A stretch of 64,000 bases of DNA from Variovorax sp. (GCA_017744935.1 JAGIAI010000022.1:1-64000), one strand, 5' to 3'; shown: positions 34,621 through 42,605, counted from the first letter of the stretch. Notes: generated by a model from the letters alone, not told the origin. A program made the numbers and translations.

Positions 34621-34851
34621 TCAGGCCACCATTGTCTGGATTGCGGTGAATTCGAGAAGCCCTTCGGCGCCGTTTTCGATGGCTTTCGCCTGCTCGACAT
34701 CCGCCGACCAGACCGAGCCGCCGAGGCCGAATTCGGAGGCATTCGCGCGGCGCACGACCTCGTCCACCTCGCTGAATCGCAAGAGCGGCACGAGGGAGCC
34801 GAAGGGTTCCTCGACCACCACGCGCGCATCGTCGGGCGGGTTGTCGACCAC
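34621..34851 (-). pseudogene. Aldehyde dehydrogenase remnant (C-terminal, internally deleted)
   Basis: About 76 codons match the C-terminal part of NAD-dependent aldehyde dehydrogenases: VDNPPDDARVVVEEPFGSLV and then SEVDEVVRRANASEFGLGGS with VWSADVEQA. After this the sequence jumps to NGAEGLLEFTAIQT, the extreme C-terminus. The ~30-residue block that normally lies between (with the NxxxP and PFGGxKxSG motifs) is missing, and the whole N-terminal catalytic part is absent. The first Met is fortuitous. It ends 34 bp before the alcohol dehydrogenase start. Confidence 0.75.
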
Positions 34852-34864
34852 GGCAGGAGGGATG

Positions 34865-34885
34865 AAAAAGCCCGGGCCTTCGGGC
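34865..34885 (-). terminator. Intrinsic terminator with no intact gene upstream
   Basis: On the minus strand, GCCCG, loop AAGGCC and CGGGC are followed directly by TTTTT. No intact minus-strand gene lies upstream of it; the neighbour on that side is the + strand transglycosylase. It sits immediately before the aldehyde dehydrogenase remnant and may be the terminator of a gene lost in the same deletion. Confidence 0.65.
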
Positions 34886-34950
34886 CGAGCACGGTGCGCT
34901 CATCGGCACCGGGGCCCACTCGTAGTGGGGGGCGTGCGCGTCGCGAGAGA

Positions 34951-36279
34951 ATGCGCAGGATGCAGAGAATCAATGCCTCATTGCTTTTGCGGGCGCGGCG
35001 CACTGCGTCCGTTTTGGCGATCACCGTCCTCGCGGGCTGCGCCACTCGGCAGCCGTCTGTTGCCCCTGCGACGCCCCCGACGCCTGCGACGCCCGTCCAG
35101 CCGTCGTCGCCGCCGGCTCGGCCACAGCCCACAGCCGTCCAGAACCAGCCCGGGCCCGAACAGGGCTTCGCCCAGTGGGTCAAGGACTTTCGCGCCGAGA
35201 TGCGCGCGGCCGGTGTCGGCGAGGCCGCGCTGCGCGATGCCTTCGACAACGTGCAGTACCTGCCGCGCGTGATCGAGCTCGATCGCTCGCAGCCCGAATT
35301 CGTCCGGCCCGTATGGGACTACCTCGACACCGCCGTTTCGGCGCAGCGCGTTGCGACCGGCCAGGAGAAGCTCGTGCAGATCCGTGCGGCAGCCGATGCC
35401 GCATCGGCGCGATACGGCGTGCCGTCGAGCATCATCGTGGCGATCTGGGGCATCGAGAGCAACTACGGCGGCAACTTCGGCAACACGCCGGCCATCGATG
35501 CGCTCGCCACGCTGGCCTATGAAGGTCGCCGACGCGACTGGGCCCGCGGCGAGCTGCGCTCGGCGCTCAAGATCATCGAGAACGGCGACATCGACCACGC
35601 GCACATGATCGGCTCCTGGGCCGGCGCGATGGGACAGACGCAGTTCCTGCCGTCGAACTTCCTGCGCTATGCGGTGGACGCCGATGGCGATGGCAAGCGG
35701 GACATCTGGGGCAGCATGCCCGACGTGATGGCGTCGACCGCGAACTTCCTGGCCAGTTCGGGCTGGCAGCGCGGGCAGCCCTGGGGCGCGGAAGTGCAGT
35801 TGCCCTCGGGCTTCGACTACAGCCGTGCGGATTCGAGCATTCGGCAACCGAGCAGCCAATGGGCAGCCTTGGGCGTGCGCTCCATGGACGGCCGGCCGCT
35901 GCCCGATTTCGCCGACGGCGCGATCCTGCTGCCGGCGGGATCTCGCGGTCCGGCCTTTCTGGTCGGCCCCAACTACCGGTCCATCCTTCGCTACAACAAC
36001 TCGGACAGCTATGCGCTCGCCGTGAGCCTGCTGTCGCAGCGCCTCGAAGGTGGCTCCGGCGTGCAGGCGCAGTGGCCGCGCGACCTGACACCGCTCACGC
36101 GAAGCCAGGTGCGCGACCTTCAGGCGGCGCTGAACCAGCAAGGCTTTTCCAGCGGCGAGCCCGACGGCCTTCTGGGGCCGGCGACCCGCAGCGCCGTGCG
36201 CAACTACCAGCGCAGCGCCGGCCTCGTCGCCGATGGTTTCCCGACGCTGGAACTGCTCAAGCGCCTGCAATCTCCCTGA
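34951..36279 (+). CDS. Lytic murein transglycosylase, MltB family, lipoprotein
   Basis: A 442-residue protein. The signal ends in a lipobox (LAITVLAGC), followed by a Pro/Thr-rich linker. The SLT_2/MltB domain spans roughly residues 70-370: the catalytic Glu is in IVAIWGIESNYGG, followed by HAHMIGSWAGAMGQTQFLPS. A C-terminal PG_binding_1 domain follows (VRDLQAALNQQGFSSGEPDG, then LGPATRSAVRNYQ). It cleaves the glycan strand to leave 1,6-anhydroMurNAc at the outer membrane's inner face. Two ATGs, 34951 and 34960, are possible. The gene is flanked by decayed genes on both sides but is itself intact. Confidence 0.9.
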   Translation: MRRMQRINASLLLRARRTASVLAITVLAGCATRQPSVAPATPPTPATPVQPSSPPARPQPTAVQNQPGPEQGFAQWVKDFRAEMRAAGVGEAALRDAFDNVQYLPRVIELDRSQPEFVRPVWDYLDTAVSAQRVATGQEKLVQIRAAADAASARYGVPSSIIVAIWGIESNYGGNFGNTPAIDALATLAYEGRRRDWARGELRSALKIIENGDIDHAHMIGSWAGAMGQTQFLPSNFLRYAVDADGDGKRDIWGSMPDVMASTANFLASSGWQRGQPWGAEVQLPSGFDYSRADSSIRQPSSQWAALGVRSMDGRPLPDFADGAILLPAGSRGPAFLVGPNYRSILRYNNSDSYALAVSLLSQRLEGGSGVQAQWPRDLTPLTRSQVRDLQAALNQQGFSSGEPDGLLGPATRSAVRNYQRSAGLVADGFPTLELLKRLQSP

Positions 36280-36285
36280 GCGTTC

Positions 36286-36474
36286 TTGCTGCGGCGTGCC
36301 CGAGACCGCGACGGTCTGGCCGGTGATGTAGTTCGACTCGGGCGAGCAGAACAGGTACACCGCGCCCGCGGCTTCCTCGGTGGTGCCCGGGCGGCCCAGC
36401 GGGCAGCGCTGCGCGTGCGACGCGATGATCTCGGGGCTCACGCCCACGCGGATATCGCGGCCTACGATCTTCAC
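36286..36474 (-). pseudogene. Short-chain dehydrogenase remnant (C-terminal)
   Basis: About 60 codons read DIRVGVSPEIIASHAQRCPL, then GRPGTTEEAAGAVYLFCSPE and NYITGQTVAVSG. This is the end of an SDR: the region after the catalytic Tyr, with the PLGRxGxxEE and ITGQ motifs. No Rossmann GxxxGxG or YxxxK part is present upstream, where the frame runs into unrelated sequence, and the C-terminus runs into the antisense of the transglycosylase gene. It cannot encode an enzyme. Confidence 0.65.
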
Positions 36475-36553
36475 CGTCGCGCAGTCTTTGGCGTTGACCG
36501 GCAGAACGCGCCGCCCCGAGGGCGGAAATGGTCCTCCGCGACGGGGGTAGGGC

Positions 36554-36784
36554 CTAGCGCCCCTGGCTCAGGCGCATCGCTCCGAGGATCGTGAGGTACT
36601 CGCAGCCGGTACTGTCCGTTGCCACCAGCCCATTGGAAATAAGGCGGGGACTGTGTCCCGCGGGTGGATCGGCGACGACGGTGCTTTCCCCGTCGTTGGC
36701 CAGGCTCTGCAACTTCTCCCACTGGGAGTCGTTGAGGCGAAGCTTTGGCGGCGTGGTGGCAGCCGGCATGGGGTCGGTCGGCAT
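36554..36784 (-). CDS. Small protein, paralogue of the protein at 1993-2190
   Basis: A 76-residue protein of unknown function. KLRLNDSQWEKLQSLAND, LISNGLVATDSTGCEYL and the terminal MRLSQGR align block for block with KIRLNDEQW, LRSNGLVTSDRQGC and RLSQGR of the protein at 1993-2190. The conserved QW, SNGLV and Cys suggest a compact fold. The start is uncertain: ATG 36784 is used, but a TTG at 36802 is possible and no clear Shine-Dalgarno is seen. It may be translated with the 55-residue protein ending 10 bp upstream. Confidence 0.6.
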   Translation of the reverse strand: MPTDPMPAATTPPKLRLNDSQWEKLQSLANDGESTVVADPPAGHSPRLISNGLVATDSTGCEYLTILGAMRLSQGR

Positions 36785-36794
36785 GGCCGGAAGG

Positions 36795-36962
36795 TCACGC
36801 AATCAGGCCGGCCACGCGAAGAAGCGACAGGGCCGATACAAGCATCACCGTGAGGATGACCGCGACTTTCAGCCACATGCGTTCCTCGTTCTGCGGGGGC
36901 GCGCTGCGGATCGGCGCAAAGGATGTGCGTTGATCCCAAGGGGTGTCTTGTTCGTCATGCAT
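36795..36962 (-). CDS. Small single-span membrane protein, 55 residues
   Basis: A short gene starting at ATG 36962, a few bases after a run of five G on the minus strand. The first ~29 residues are polar (MHDEQDTPWDQRTSFAPIRS, then PPQNEER); the rest is one hydrophobic helix (MWLKVAVILTVMLVSALSLL, then RVAGLIA) to the stop. The clean polar-then-membrane arrangement argues for a real product rather than chance. An internal ATG at 36878 with gagga upstream could give a 27-residue helix alone. The gene ends 10 bp before the small paralogue gene. Function unknown. Confidence 0.5.
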   Translation of the reverse strand: MHDEQDTPWDQRTSFAPIRSAPPQNEERMWLKVAVILTVMLVSALSLLRVAGLIA

Positions 36963-37056
36963 GCCCCCATTTTTCGGCGATCAAATAGTACTTTGGTACG
37001 TCATTTGACATGTCGCCGGCGGGGGTGCCGGGGAACGGTGAACTATTTCACGGCTG

Positions 37057-37300
37057 CTAGAGCGTCAAGTCCCGCACCCTTGCCACTGCTTCATCGCGGC
37101 CGCTCACGCCGAGCCTTCCGTAGATGCTCTTCGGGTGCCACTTCACGGTTTGCGGCGAAAGTCCGAGCGTGCGCGCGATCTTCTTGTTGGGAGCGCCTTC
37201 CAGTCAGCGGCCGGCGAGCCAGTGCGCGGCCGGGCTCGTTCTGCTCGTAGAGCACCTCGCCCAGCAGCGCGGTCGCGAGATGCCACGGTTCGGTGCACGC
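37057..37300 (-). pseudogene. LuxR/MalT-family regulator remnant
   Basis: Two pieces in different frames. Near 37215-37300 the minus strand reads EPWHLATALLGEVLYEQNEP, which fits the TPR-like region of MalT-type regulators. From about 37206 to the TAG at 37057 another frame reads EGAPNKKIARTLGLSPQTVK, then SIYGRLGVSGRDEAVARVRD, the DNA-binding helix-turn-helix of LuxR proteins complete to the stop. The sequence between them and the whole N-terminal ATPase part are missing. Confidence 0.7.
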
Positions 37301-37393
37301 GTTGCCACCCATGTGCCGTACAAGGGTGCGGCACCGAGCGATGCGCCGCGCTGGGCAAAGATCGTCAAGGACGCGAACATCCGGCTCGACTGA
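37285..37393 (+). pseudogene. Bug-family (TTT receptor) remnant with internal deletion
   Basis: The frame reads THVPYKGAAPS, the mid-protein ligand loop of Bug receptors, then without a break DAPRWAKIVKDANIRLD and a stop, the extreme C-terminus of the same family. About 120 residues that normally separate these blocks are gone, and so is the whole N-terminal half. Compare the intact protein at 43712-44695, which has NVPYKGAGPA and ends KWGTLIREANIKLD. It overlaps the edge of the LuxR remnant. Confidence 0.7.
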
Positions 37394-37395
37394 GC

Positions 37396-38211
37396 CTAGC
37401 GGAAGAGGTCGTTGAGTTCCGTGCCCGAGGCCGCATCGGCGAAGCCGTCGAAGCGGCCCTCGGCCAGCGTGCGGGTGGCGCGCATGAAGCCGCCCCATGC
37501 CGCGCGCGCAAGTGCGCCGCCGACGCTCACGCGCCGCACGCCGAGCGCCTCGATGTCCGTGAGCGTGAGCTCGCTGGTCCCGCCGACGAGGAGGTTGACC
37601 GGCTTGGGCGCGACCGCGGCGACCACCGCCGCGATCTGCTCGCGCGTACGGATGCCCGGCGCGTAGAGGCAATCCGCGCCCGCCTCGGCATAGGCCTTGA
37701 GCCTGCGAATCGCATCATCGAGATCGGGACGGCCGGCAAAGAAGTTCTCGGCGCGGCCGACGAGCAGCGTGTCGCCGCCTTCCTGGTCGATGGCCCCACG
37801 CGCCGCGCGCAAACGTGCGACCGCGACGTCGATATCGAAGAGCGGTGCCGCCGGATCGCCGGTGGAGTCCTCGATCGACAGGCCCGCGACGCCGGTGTCG
37901 ATCGCCATGCGCACGCTTTGCGCGACGCCCTGCGGATCGCGCGCGAAGCCGTTCTCGAAGTCGGCGTTGACCGGCAGGTCGGTCGCGGTGACCATCTGGC
38001 GCAGATGTGCGAGAACCGCCTCGCGCGTTTCCCCGCCGTCGCGTCGGCCCTGCGACCATGCGTGGCCCGAACTCGTCGTCGCAAGCGCCTTGAAGCCCTG
38101 GCTCTGCAGGAACCGCGCGCTGCCGACATCCCACGGATTGGGCAGGATGAAACAACCCTGCTCATGAAGGGCGCGGAAGGCCGCGCGCTTTTGTGCAATC
38201 GTCAGTGTCAT
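37396..38211 (-). CDS. Isocitrate lyase/PEP mutase-family enzyme
   Basis: A 271-residue TIM-barrel protein of the PEP mutase/isocitrate lyase superfamily. Typical blocks are FILPNPWDVGSARFLQSQGF, TTSSGHAWSQGRRDG, the metal/substrate region LPVNADFENGFARDP, and GLSIEDSTGD. Members with this length include oxaloacetate decarboxylases, 2-methylisocitrate lyase-like and phosphonopyruvate hydrolase-like enzymes; the lyase KKCGH motif is absent, so it is not a classical isocitrate lyase. It converges end to end with the Bug remnant (3 bp). It is intact. Confidence 0.85.
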   Translation of the reverse strand: MTLTIAQKRAAFRALHEQGCFILPNPWDVGSARFLQSQGFKALATTSSGHAWSQGRRDGGETREAVLAHLRQMVTATDLPVNADFENGFARDPQGVAQSVRMAIDTGVAGLSIEDSTGDPAAPLFDIDVAVARLRAARGAIDQEGGDTLLVGRAENFFAGRPDLDDAIRRLKAYAEAGADCLYAPGIRTREQIAAVVAAVAPKPVNLLVGGTSELTLTDIEALGVRRVSVGGALARAAWGGFMRATRTLAEGRFDGFADAASGTELNDLFR

Positions 38212-38298
38212 GAAGTCCCCGAATATGATGGCCCGCCGATCCCGTGGGTGCGGGCGTCGATTGTGGATCGTCGGCGCGAAGCCGGAAAGGACTCTGTG

Positions 38299-38435
38299 AT
38301 GCATGCCAGCCGCTGGGCACTTGCTGCGATGGGTTCTGGCAGAAGGGGCTGGAAGCGTTCGTGCAGCTCCCCGGCGGCAAGGAGCAGACCTGCGCTGAGC
38401 GGGATCTATTCGAGTTCGTGCACCGCTTCTCGTAG
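38299..38435 (+). pseudogene. Possible gene remnant
   Basis: A segment after ATG 38299 begins MHASRWALAA and then, in another frame, reads FWQKGLEAFVQLPGGKEQTC and AERDLFEFVHRFS to a stop at 38435. The second part looks like the end of a real protein and is followed directly by a convergent gene. The shape, start in one frame and end in another, is the same as in the nearby SOD remnant. I cannot name the family, and chance is not excluded. Confidence 0.3.
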
Positions 38436-38858
38436 CGCGCTCAGCCGGGCGTTGCGCGGTGGCCTCCGCCGCGCCGGGACGCTTTCCTTGGTGTTCCAGG
38501 CCGTGGGATGCCGCAGGCGTGCTTCGATCGCGCGCCGGCGGCGCACCTTGCGTGACTCGATCGAATCGACAAGGGCCACGACGAGCAGCCCGACGATCGA
38601 GGCCACGCAGGCCACCAGCGAGACGACCATGACCAGGAGCTGGAAGTCGTAGATGTCGACCTCCATCGTCCCCGCATGGGTCCCGAGCGCGTCGGCCAGG
38701 ATGGACGACGGCTGCGGAGAAATTCTGATGCCCTGGGGAAAGACAACTTCCAGGGCGATCATCGCAAGCATGAGAAGCAGCGAGATGGCGGCGGTCCAGG
38801 CGAAAAAGCGCCGGTAGCCGCCGCGTGTTTCTGCTGCTGAAGTTTCCATGGCGCTCAT
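38406..38858 (-). CDS. Small membrane protein of unknown function
   Basis: A 150-residue protein with two hydrophobic segments (FAWTAAISLLLMLAMIALEV near residue 20-40 and LLVMVVSLVACVASIVGLLV near 75-100), a short periplasmic-type loop between, and a basic, Arg-rich C-terminal tail (SRKVRRRRAIEARLRHP). The tail is probably cytoplasmic. No family recognised. The start is ATG 38858, 7 bases after ggag; METSAA at 38849 is an alternative. Confidence 0.6.
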   Translation of the reverse strand: MSAMETSAAETRGGYRRFFAWTAAISLLLMLAMIALEVVFPQGIRISPQPSSILADALGTHAGTMEVDIYDFQLLVMVVSLVACVASIVGLLVVALVDSIESRKVRRRRAIEARLRHPTAWNTKESVPARRRPPRNARLSALREAVHELE

Positions 38859-38975
38859 CACGCACTCCACCGTGGCTGCGGAAATTCGCAGAAGGTAGGT
38901 TTGACGCAGGGCTCTCCAGCCGTTTGTCGGACGAAGCCTTGTACGCCTGTGCGCGAGGAGGCGTTACCGCCAAGC

Positions 38976-39848
38976 TCAGCCGCCGGGCGCGTAGAGCACG
39001 CCGCGCGGCGCACGGCACAGGCCCCACAGGCGCAGCCCGGAGAGCTCCGCCACCTGCACGCCGGTCGCGGTCGGCGCGGAGATGGTCGCCAGCGCGGCGA
39101 TGCCGACGCGGGCGCACTTGCGCACCAGTTCGTGGCTCGCGCGGCTCGACATCACGACGAAGCCGGGCTCGCTCAAGCGGCCGGCGCGGGCAAGCGTGCC
39201 GAGCAGCTTGTCGAGCGCGTTGTGGCGGCCGACGTCTTCGAGCACATCGGTGAGTTCGCCGTTGAGCGTCGACCAGCCGGCGGCATGGATCGCTCCGGCC
39301 TCCGCGTTGAGCACCTGGCGCGCCGGCAAGGCAGCGAAGGCTCGGAGGACCGTCGGCAGATCGACGCGATCGATCCATGGGCGCCGTGAGACTGGAGAAG
39401 GCGCGAGATCGAGCGCCGCGAAGCTCTCGACGCCGCAGACGCCGCAACCCGTTCGGCCGGCCATGCTGCGTCGACGGCCCTTGAGGCGCTCGAAGCAACG
39501 GGGCGAGATGTCGAGGTGCACTTCGATGCCGTCGAGGCCTTCCGGAAGCCCGGCGTCCGCCGCATCGACGACGCGGATCTCGATGTCGCGGCAATCGCGC
39601 ACGTGATCGATGATCCCTTCGCTCAGCGCAAAGCCGAGCGCGAAGGATTCCAGATCGACCGGCGTGGCCATCATCACTGCGTGCGAGATGCCGTTGAATA
39701 CCAAGGCGACCGGTACTTCCGCCGCCAGCGTGTCGTCGCAGAAGCGGCCGGTTGCGGGCGAGTCTGCTTCACCAACCACCTGCACCGTATGCCGCGACAA
39801 CGGTGGTGCAGGCTGCGTCAGCAGCATGTCGTCGATGAGCGCGCTCAA
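38976..39848 (-). CDS. fdhD: FdhD, sulfurtransferase for formate dehydrogenase
   Basis: A 290-residue FdhD homologue. It contains the two-cysteine motif TGCGVCGVESF that relays sulfur from the cysteine desulfurase to the molybdenum cofactor, plus the family blocks DTLAAEVPVALVFNGI, SEGIIDHV, and GVSDVLED-type EDVGRHNALDKL near the end. FdhD is needed to activate formate dehydrogenase-type enzymes. The start is TTG 39848, overlapping the stop of the upstream oxidoreductase as TTGA, after gaggtga. The coupling shows that the two proteins work together. Confidence 0.9.
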   Translation of the reverse strand: MSALIDDMLLTQPAPPLSRHTVQVVGEADSPATGRFCDDTLAAEVPVALVFNGISHAVMMATPVDLESFALGFALSEGIIDHVRDCRDIEIRVVDAADAGLPEGLDGIEVHLDISPRCFERLKGRRRSMAGRTGCGVCGVESFAALDLAPSPVSRRPWIDRVDLPTVLRAFAALPARQVLNAEAGAIHAAGWSTLNGELTDVLEDVGRHNALDKLLGTLARAGRLSEPGFVVMSSRASHELVRKCARVGIAALATISAPTATGVQVAELSGLRLWGLCRAPRGVLYAPGG

Positions 39849-42169
39849 GCCGTCACCTCTTCGGCGATGGCCTCGGGTTCCGGCGCGAGTTCGTGCAAGC
39901 TGAGGATCACGGGGATCGACTTGGAAGCCGGCGTACCGGCGTTGCGCGCGACCGCATCGAGCGGCACCAGCGGATTGGTCTCCGGGTAGTAGGCCGCGAG
40001 ATTGCCGCGCGGAATGTCGTAGGCGACGAGACGGAAGCGGTCCGCGCGCCGCTCTTCGCCGTCGTCCCACACGGTACGGATGTCGACCCAGTCGCCGTCC
40101 TTGAAGCCCAGCGCGCGGATGTCGTCCTTGTGGATGAACACCACGCGGCGCTGGCCGAAGACGCCGCGATAGCGGTCGTCCATTCCGTAGATCGTGGTGT
40201 TGTACTGGTCGTGCGAGCGCGTGGTCAGCAGCGTGAAGACGACTGCATCGCGAACGCGCGCCCGCGCAAGGTGCGAAGGCGTGTCCTGCGGCACGGCATG
40301 CGTGGCGAAGTTCGCCTTGCGCGTGGACGTCTCCCAGACGCGCTCGCTGGCCGCGTTGCGCAGGCGGAAGCCGCCGGGCACGGCCACGCGGCTGTTGAAC
40401 TCGTGGAAGTCGTCGAACACCGCTTCGATGCGGTCGCGGATGCGGCTGTAGTCCTCGATCAGCCAGAGCCATGTTGTCTTGCTGCGGTGAGCGATGGTTG
40501 CGGCCGCGAGCCGCGCGACGATGGCGGGCTCCGACAGCAGGTGCTCCGACGCCGGCGGGTTGATGCCGCCCGAGATGTGCACCATGCCCATGGAGTCCTC
40601 GACCGTCACGCCTTGCGGGCCGTTGGCCTGCATGTCGATCTCGGTACGGCCGAGGCAGGGGAGGATCAGCGCCTCGCGTCCATGGACCACATGGCTGCGG
40701 TTGAGCTTGGTCGTCACATGCACCGTGAGGTCGCACCTCTGGAGCGCCTTCCAGGTGGTCGGCGTGTCTGGCGTGGCGGCGGCGAAGTTGCCGCCGAGCG
40801 CGAAGAAAACCTTGCCCTTGCCGTCCAGCATCGCGCGGATGGACTCGACCGTATCGAAGCCGTTGTTGCGCGGCGGTTCGAAGCCGAACACCGCGCCCAG
40901 GCGGTCGAGCAATGCGGCGGGCGGCTTTTCCCAGATGCCCATCGTGCGGTCGCCCTGCACGTTGCTGTGGCCGCGAACCGGGCAGGGGCCTGCGCCTTCG
41001 CGGCCGATGTTGCCGCGCATGAGCAGCAGGTTGACCAGCATCTGGATCGTCGCGACCGCGTGCACGTGCTGCGTGATGCCCATGCCCCAGCAGACGATCG
41101 TGCTCTTTGAGTTGCGGTACACATCGGCCGCGGCGCGGATCTGCGCTTCGGTCAGGCCCGATTCGCGCTCCAGCAGCGACCACGATTCGGCGCGGAGGTC
41201 GGCGGCTAGCGCGTCAAAGCCAGTCGTGTGTTCTGCGATGAAGGCGCGGTCGAGCACTGCATCGCCCGCGTCTTCGCGCTCGACGAGGTGTTTCATCATC
41301 CCCTTGACCACCGCGAAGTCGCCACCCACGCGAAGCTGGAAGTAGTGCGTGCTGATGGGCGTGGAACCCATGGTCGCCATCTCGAGCTTGTCCTGCGGGT
41401 CGGCGAAGCGTTCGAGCCCCCGCTCGCGCAGTGGGTTGAAGCTCACGATCTTCGCGCCGCGGCGGTGGGCGGCGCGCAGCTCGCCGAGCATGCGCGGATG
41501 GTTGGTGCCGGGGTTCTGGCCGAAGATGAAGATCGCGTCGGCCTTCTCGAAATCGTCGAGCGTGACGGTGCCCTTGCCCACGCCGATCTGCGGACGCATG
41601 CCGCTGCCGCTGGGCTCGTGGCACATGTTCGAGCAGTCCGGGAAATTGTTGGTGCCGTACTCGCGCACGAAGAGCTGGTACAGGAAGGCGGCTTCGTTGC
41701 TCGCACGGCCCGAGGTGTAGAAGATCGCCTGATTCGGATCGGGCAGCGCGCCCAGATGGCGCGCGATCAGCGCAAAGGCGTCGTCCCATTCGATGGGGCG
41801 GTATTTGTCGCTTGCGGCGTCATACACCATCGGGTGCGTCAGCCGGCCCTGGTCTTCGAGCCAGAAGTCGCTTTGCTTCGCCAGCTCGGCAACGGTGTGG
41901 CGGTCGAAGAGGTCGGGGCCCGCGCGGCGTGCGGTGGCTTCGGCCGCGACCGCTTTCACCCCGTTCTCGCAGAATTCGAAGCTGGACTTGTGATTGCGGT
42001 CCGGCCAGGCACAACCAGGGCAGTCGAAGCCGTCGGGCTGGTTGGCCGAAAGCATCGTCCGCGCGCCCTTGATGGGGATGTCCTGCTTGAGCAGCGCGTT
42101 GGTCACGCTGCGCAGTGCGCCCCAGCCGCCGGCCGGTCCCTTGTAGAAGGCAATTCGTTGTTCCTGCAT
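39845..42169 (-). CDS. FdhF/YdeP-family molybdopterin oxidoreductase
   Basis: A 774-residue molybdopterin bis-MGD enzyme of the YdeP type. DCPGCAWPD near residue 50 is a CxxC rather than the four-cysteine Fe4S4 motif of classical formate dehydrogenases. The molybdopterin blocks include IFYTSGRASNEAAFLYQLF, MCHEPSGSGM, IFIFGQNPGTNHPRML and the C-terminal TLLTTRSHDQYNTTIYGMDD. Its substrate is unknown; YdeP is linked to acid resistance. The ATG at 42169 is preferred because further upstream lies a long palindrome; an ATG at 42232 would place it inside the coding region. FdhD follows with a 4-bp overlap. Confidence 0.88.
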   Translation of the reverse strand: MQEQRIAFYKGPAGGWGALRSVTNALLKQDIPIKGARTMLSANQPDGFDCPGCAWPDRNHKSSFEFCENGVKAVAAEATARRAGPDLFDRHTVAELAKQSDFWLEDQGRLTHPMVYDAASDKYRPIEWDDAFALIARHLGALPDPNQAIFYTSGRASNEAAFLYQLFVREYGTNNFPDCSNMCHEPSGSGMRPQIGVGKGTVTLDDFEKADAIFIFGQNPGTNHPRMLGELRAAHRRGAKIVSFNPLRERGLERFADPQDKLEMATMGSTPISTHYFQLRVGGDFAVVKGMMKHLVEREDAGDAVLDRAFIAEHTTGFDALAADLRAESWSLLERESGLTEAQIRAAADVYRNSKSTIVCWGMGITQHVHAVATIQMLVNLLLMRGNIGREGAGPCPVRGHSNVQGDRTMGIWEKPPAALLDRLGAVFGFEPPRNNGFDTVESIRAMLDGKGKVFFALGGNFAAATPDTPTTWKALQRCDLTVHVTTKLNRSHVVHGREALILPCLGRTEIDMQANGPQGVTVEDSMGMVHISGGINPPASEHLLSEPAIVARLAAATIAHRSKTTWLWLIEDYSRIRDRIEAVFDDFHEFNSRVAVPGGFRLRNAASERVWETSTRKANFATHAVPQDTPSHLARARVRDAVVFTLLTTRSHDQYNTTIYGMDDRYRGVFGQRRVVFIHKDDIRALGFKDGDWVDIRTVWDDGEERRADRFRLVAYDIPRGNLAAYYPETNPLVPLDAVARNAGTPASKSIPVILSLHELAPEPEAIAEEVTA

Positions 42170-42202
42170 CCGGCGAGTGTTCAGAAACCGCCGGTGCAGC
42201 GT

Positions 42203-42236
42203 CAAATTGAATCGCGACATGCTGCGATTCAATTTG
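42203..42236. promoter_or_regulatory. Perfect 13-bp inverted repeat in the leader of the molybdoenzyme gene
   Basis: CAAATTGAATCGC (42203-42215), spacer gacatgct, and GCGATTCAATTTG (42224-42236) form a perfect 13-bp-arm palindrome with an 8-bp spacer. It starts 34 bp before the chosen start codon of the oxidoreductase gene and 25 bp past the stop of the small upstream gene. There is no T-run on either side, so it is probably an operator for a dimeric regulator. Confidence 0.6.
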
Positions 42237-42260
42237 GAAATGAATCAGGGCGGCGGGGTG

Positions 42261-42440
42261 CTATTTCGTGTCGGGCGGCACGCTGGTGTCGCTGCGGCCG
42301 GACTGCTGGACGTTGTCGTCGTCATGGGTGGTGTCTTCGTACTCGATGTCGGCGTCGGGCACCTTCGGCGGCGTCTTGTCCACAGGTTTTTCCGGCGCGT
42401 CGGTCTTGGCGGGCTTTGCGGGCGGGCTTTCCTTCTTCAT
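42261..42440 (-). CDS. Small charged, Pro/Asp/Lys-rich protein
   Basis: A 59-residue protein. The first half is Lys/Pro/Ala-rich (MKKESPPAKPAKTDAPEKPV), the second acidic (DADIEYEDTTHDDDNVQQ). It has no hydrophobic core and is likely disordered. The ATG at 42440 is preceded by aggaacg. Position on the same strand, 91 bp upstream of the molybdoenzyme start, suggests possible co-transcription, though the palindrome lies between. Function unknown. Confidence 0.55.
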   Translation of the reverse strand: MKKESPPAKPAKTDAPEKPVDKTPPKVPDADIEYEDTTHDDDNVQQSGRSDTSVPPDTK

Positions 42441-42605
42441 CGTCGTTCCTTTCGATTCGCAGCCTGATGGCTGCGCAGCCCTTCCAATGTGGCTGTCGGC
42501 CCGGACGGCGCCTGTCGGCGGAACGATGAGGCGCTTGTGCGACATGGCCTGGGGCAAGGTCCGTCACGGCACTGCCATATGCGGCCGGTAGATTCGCGGG
42601 AACTC

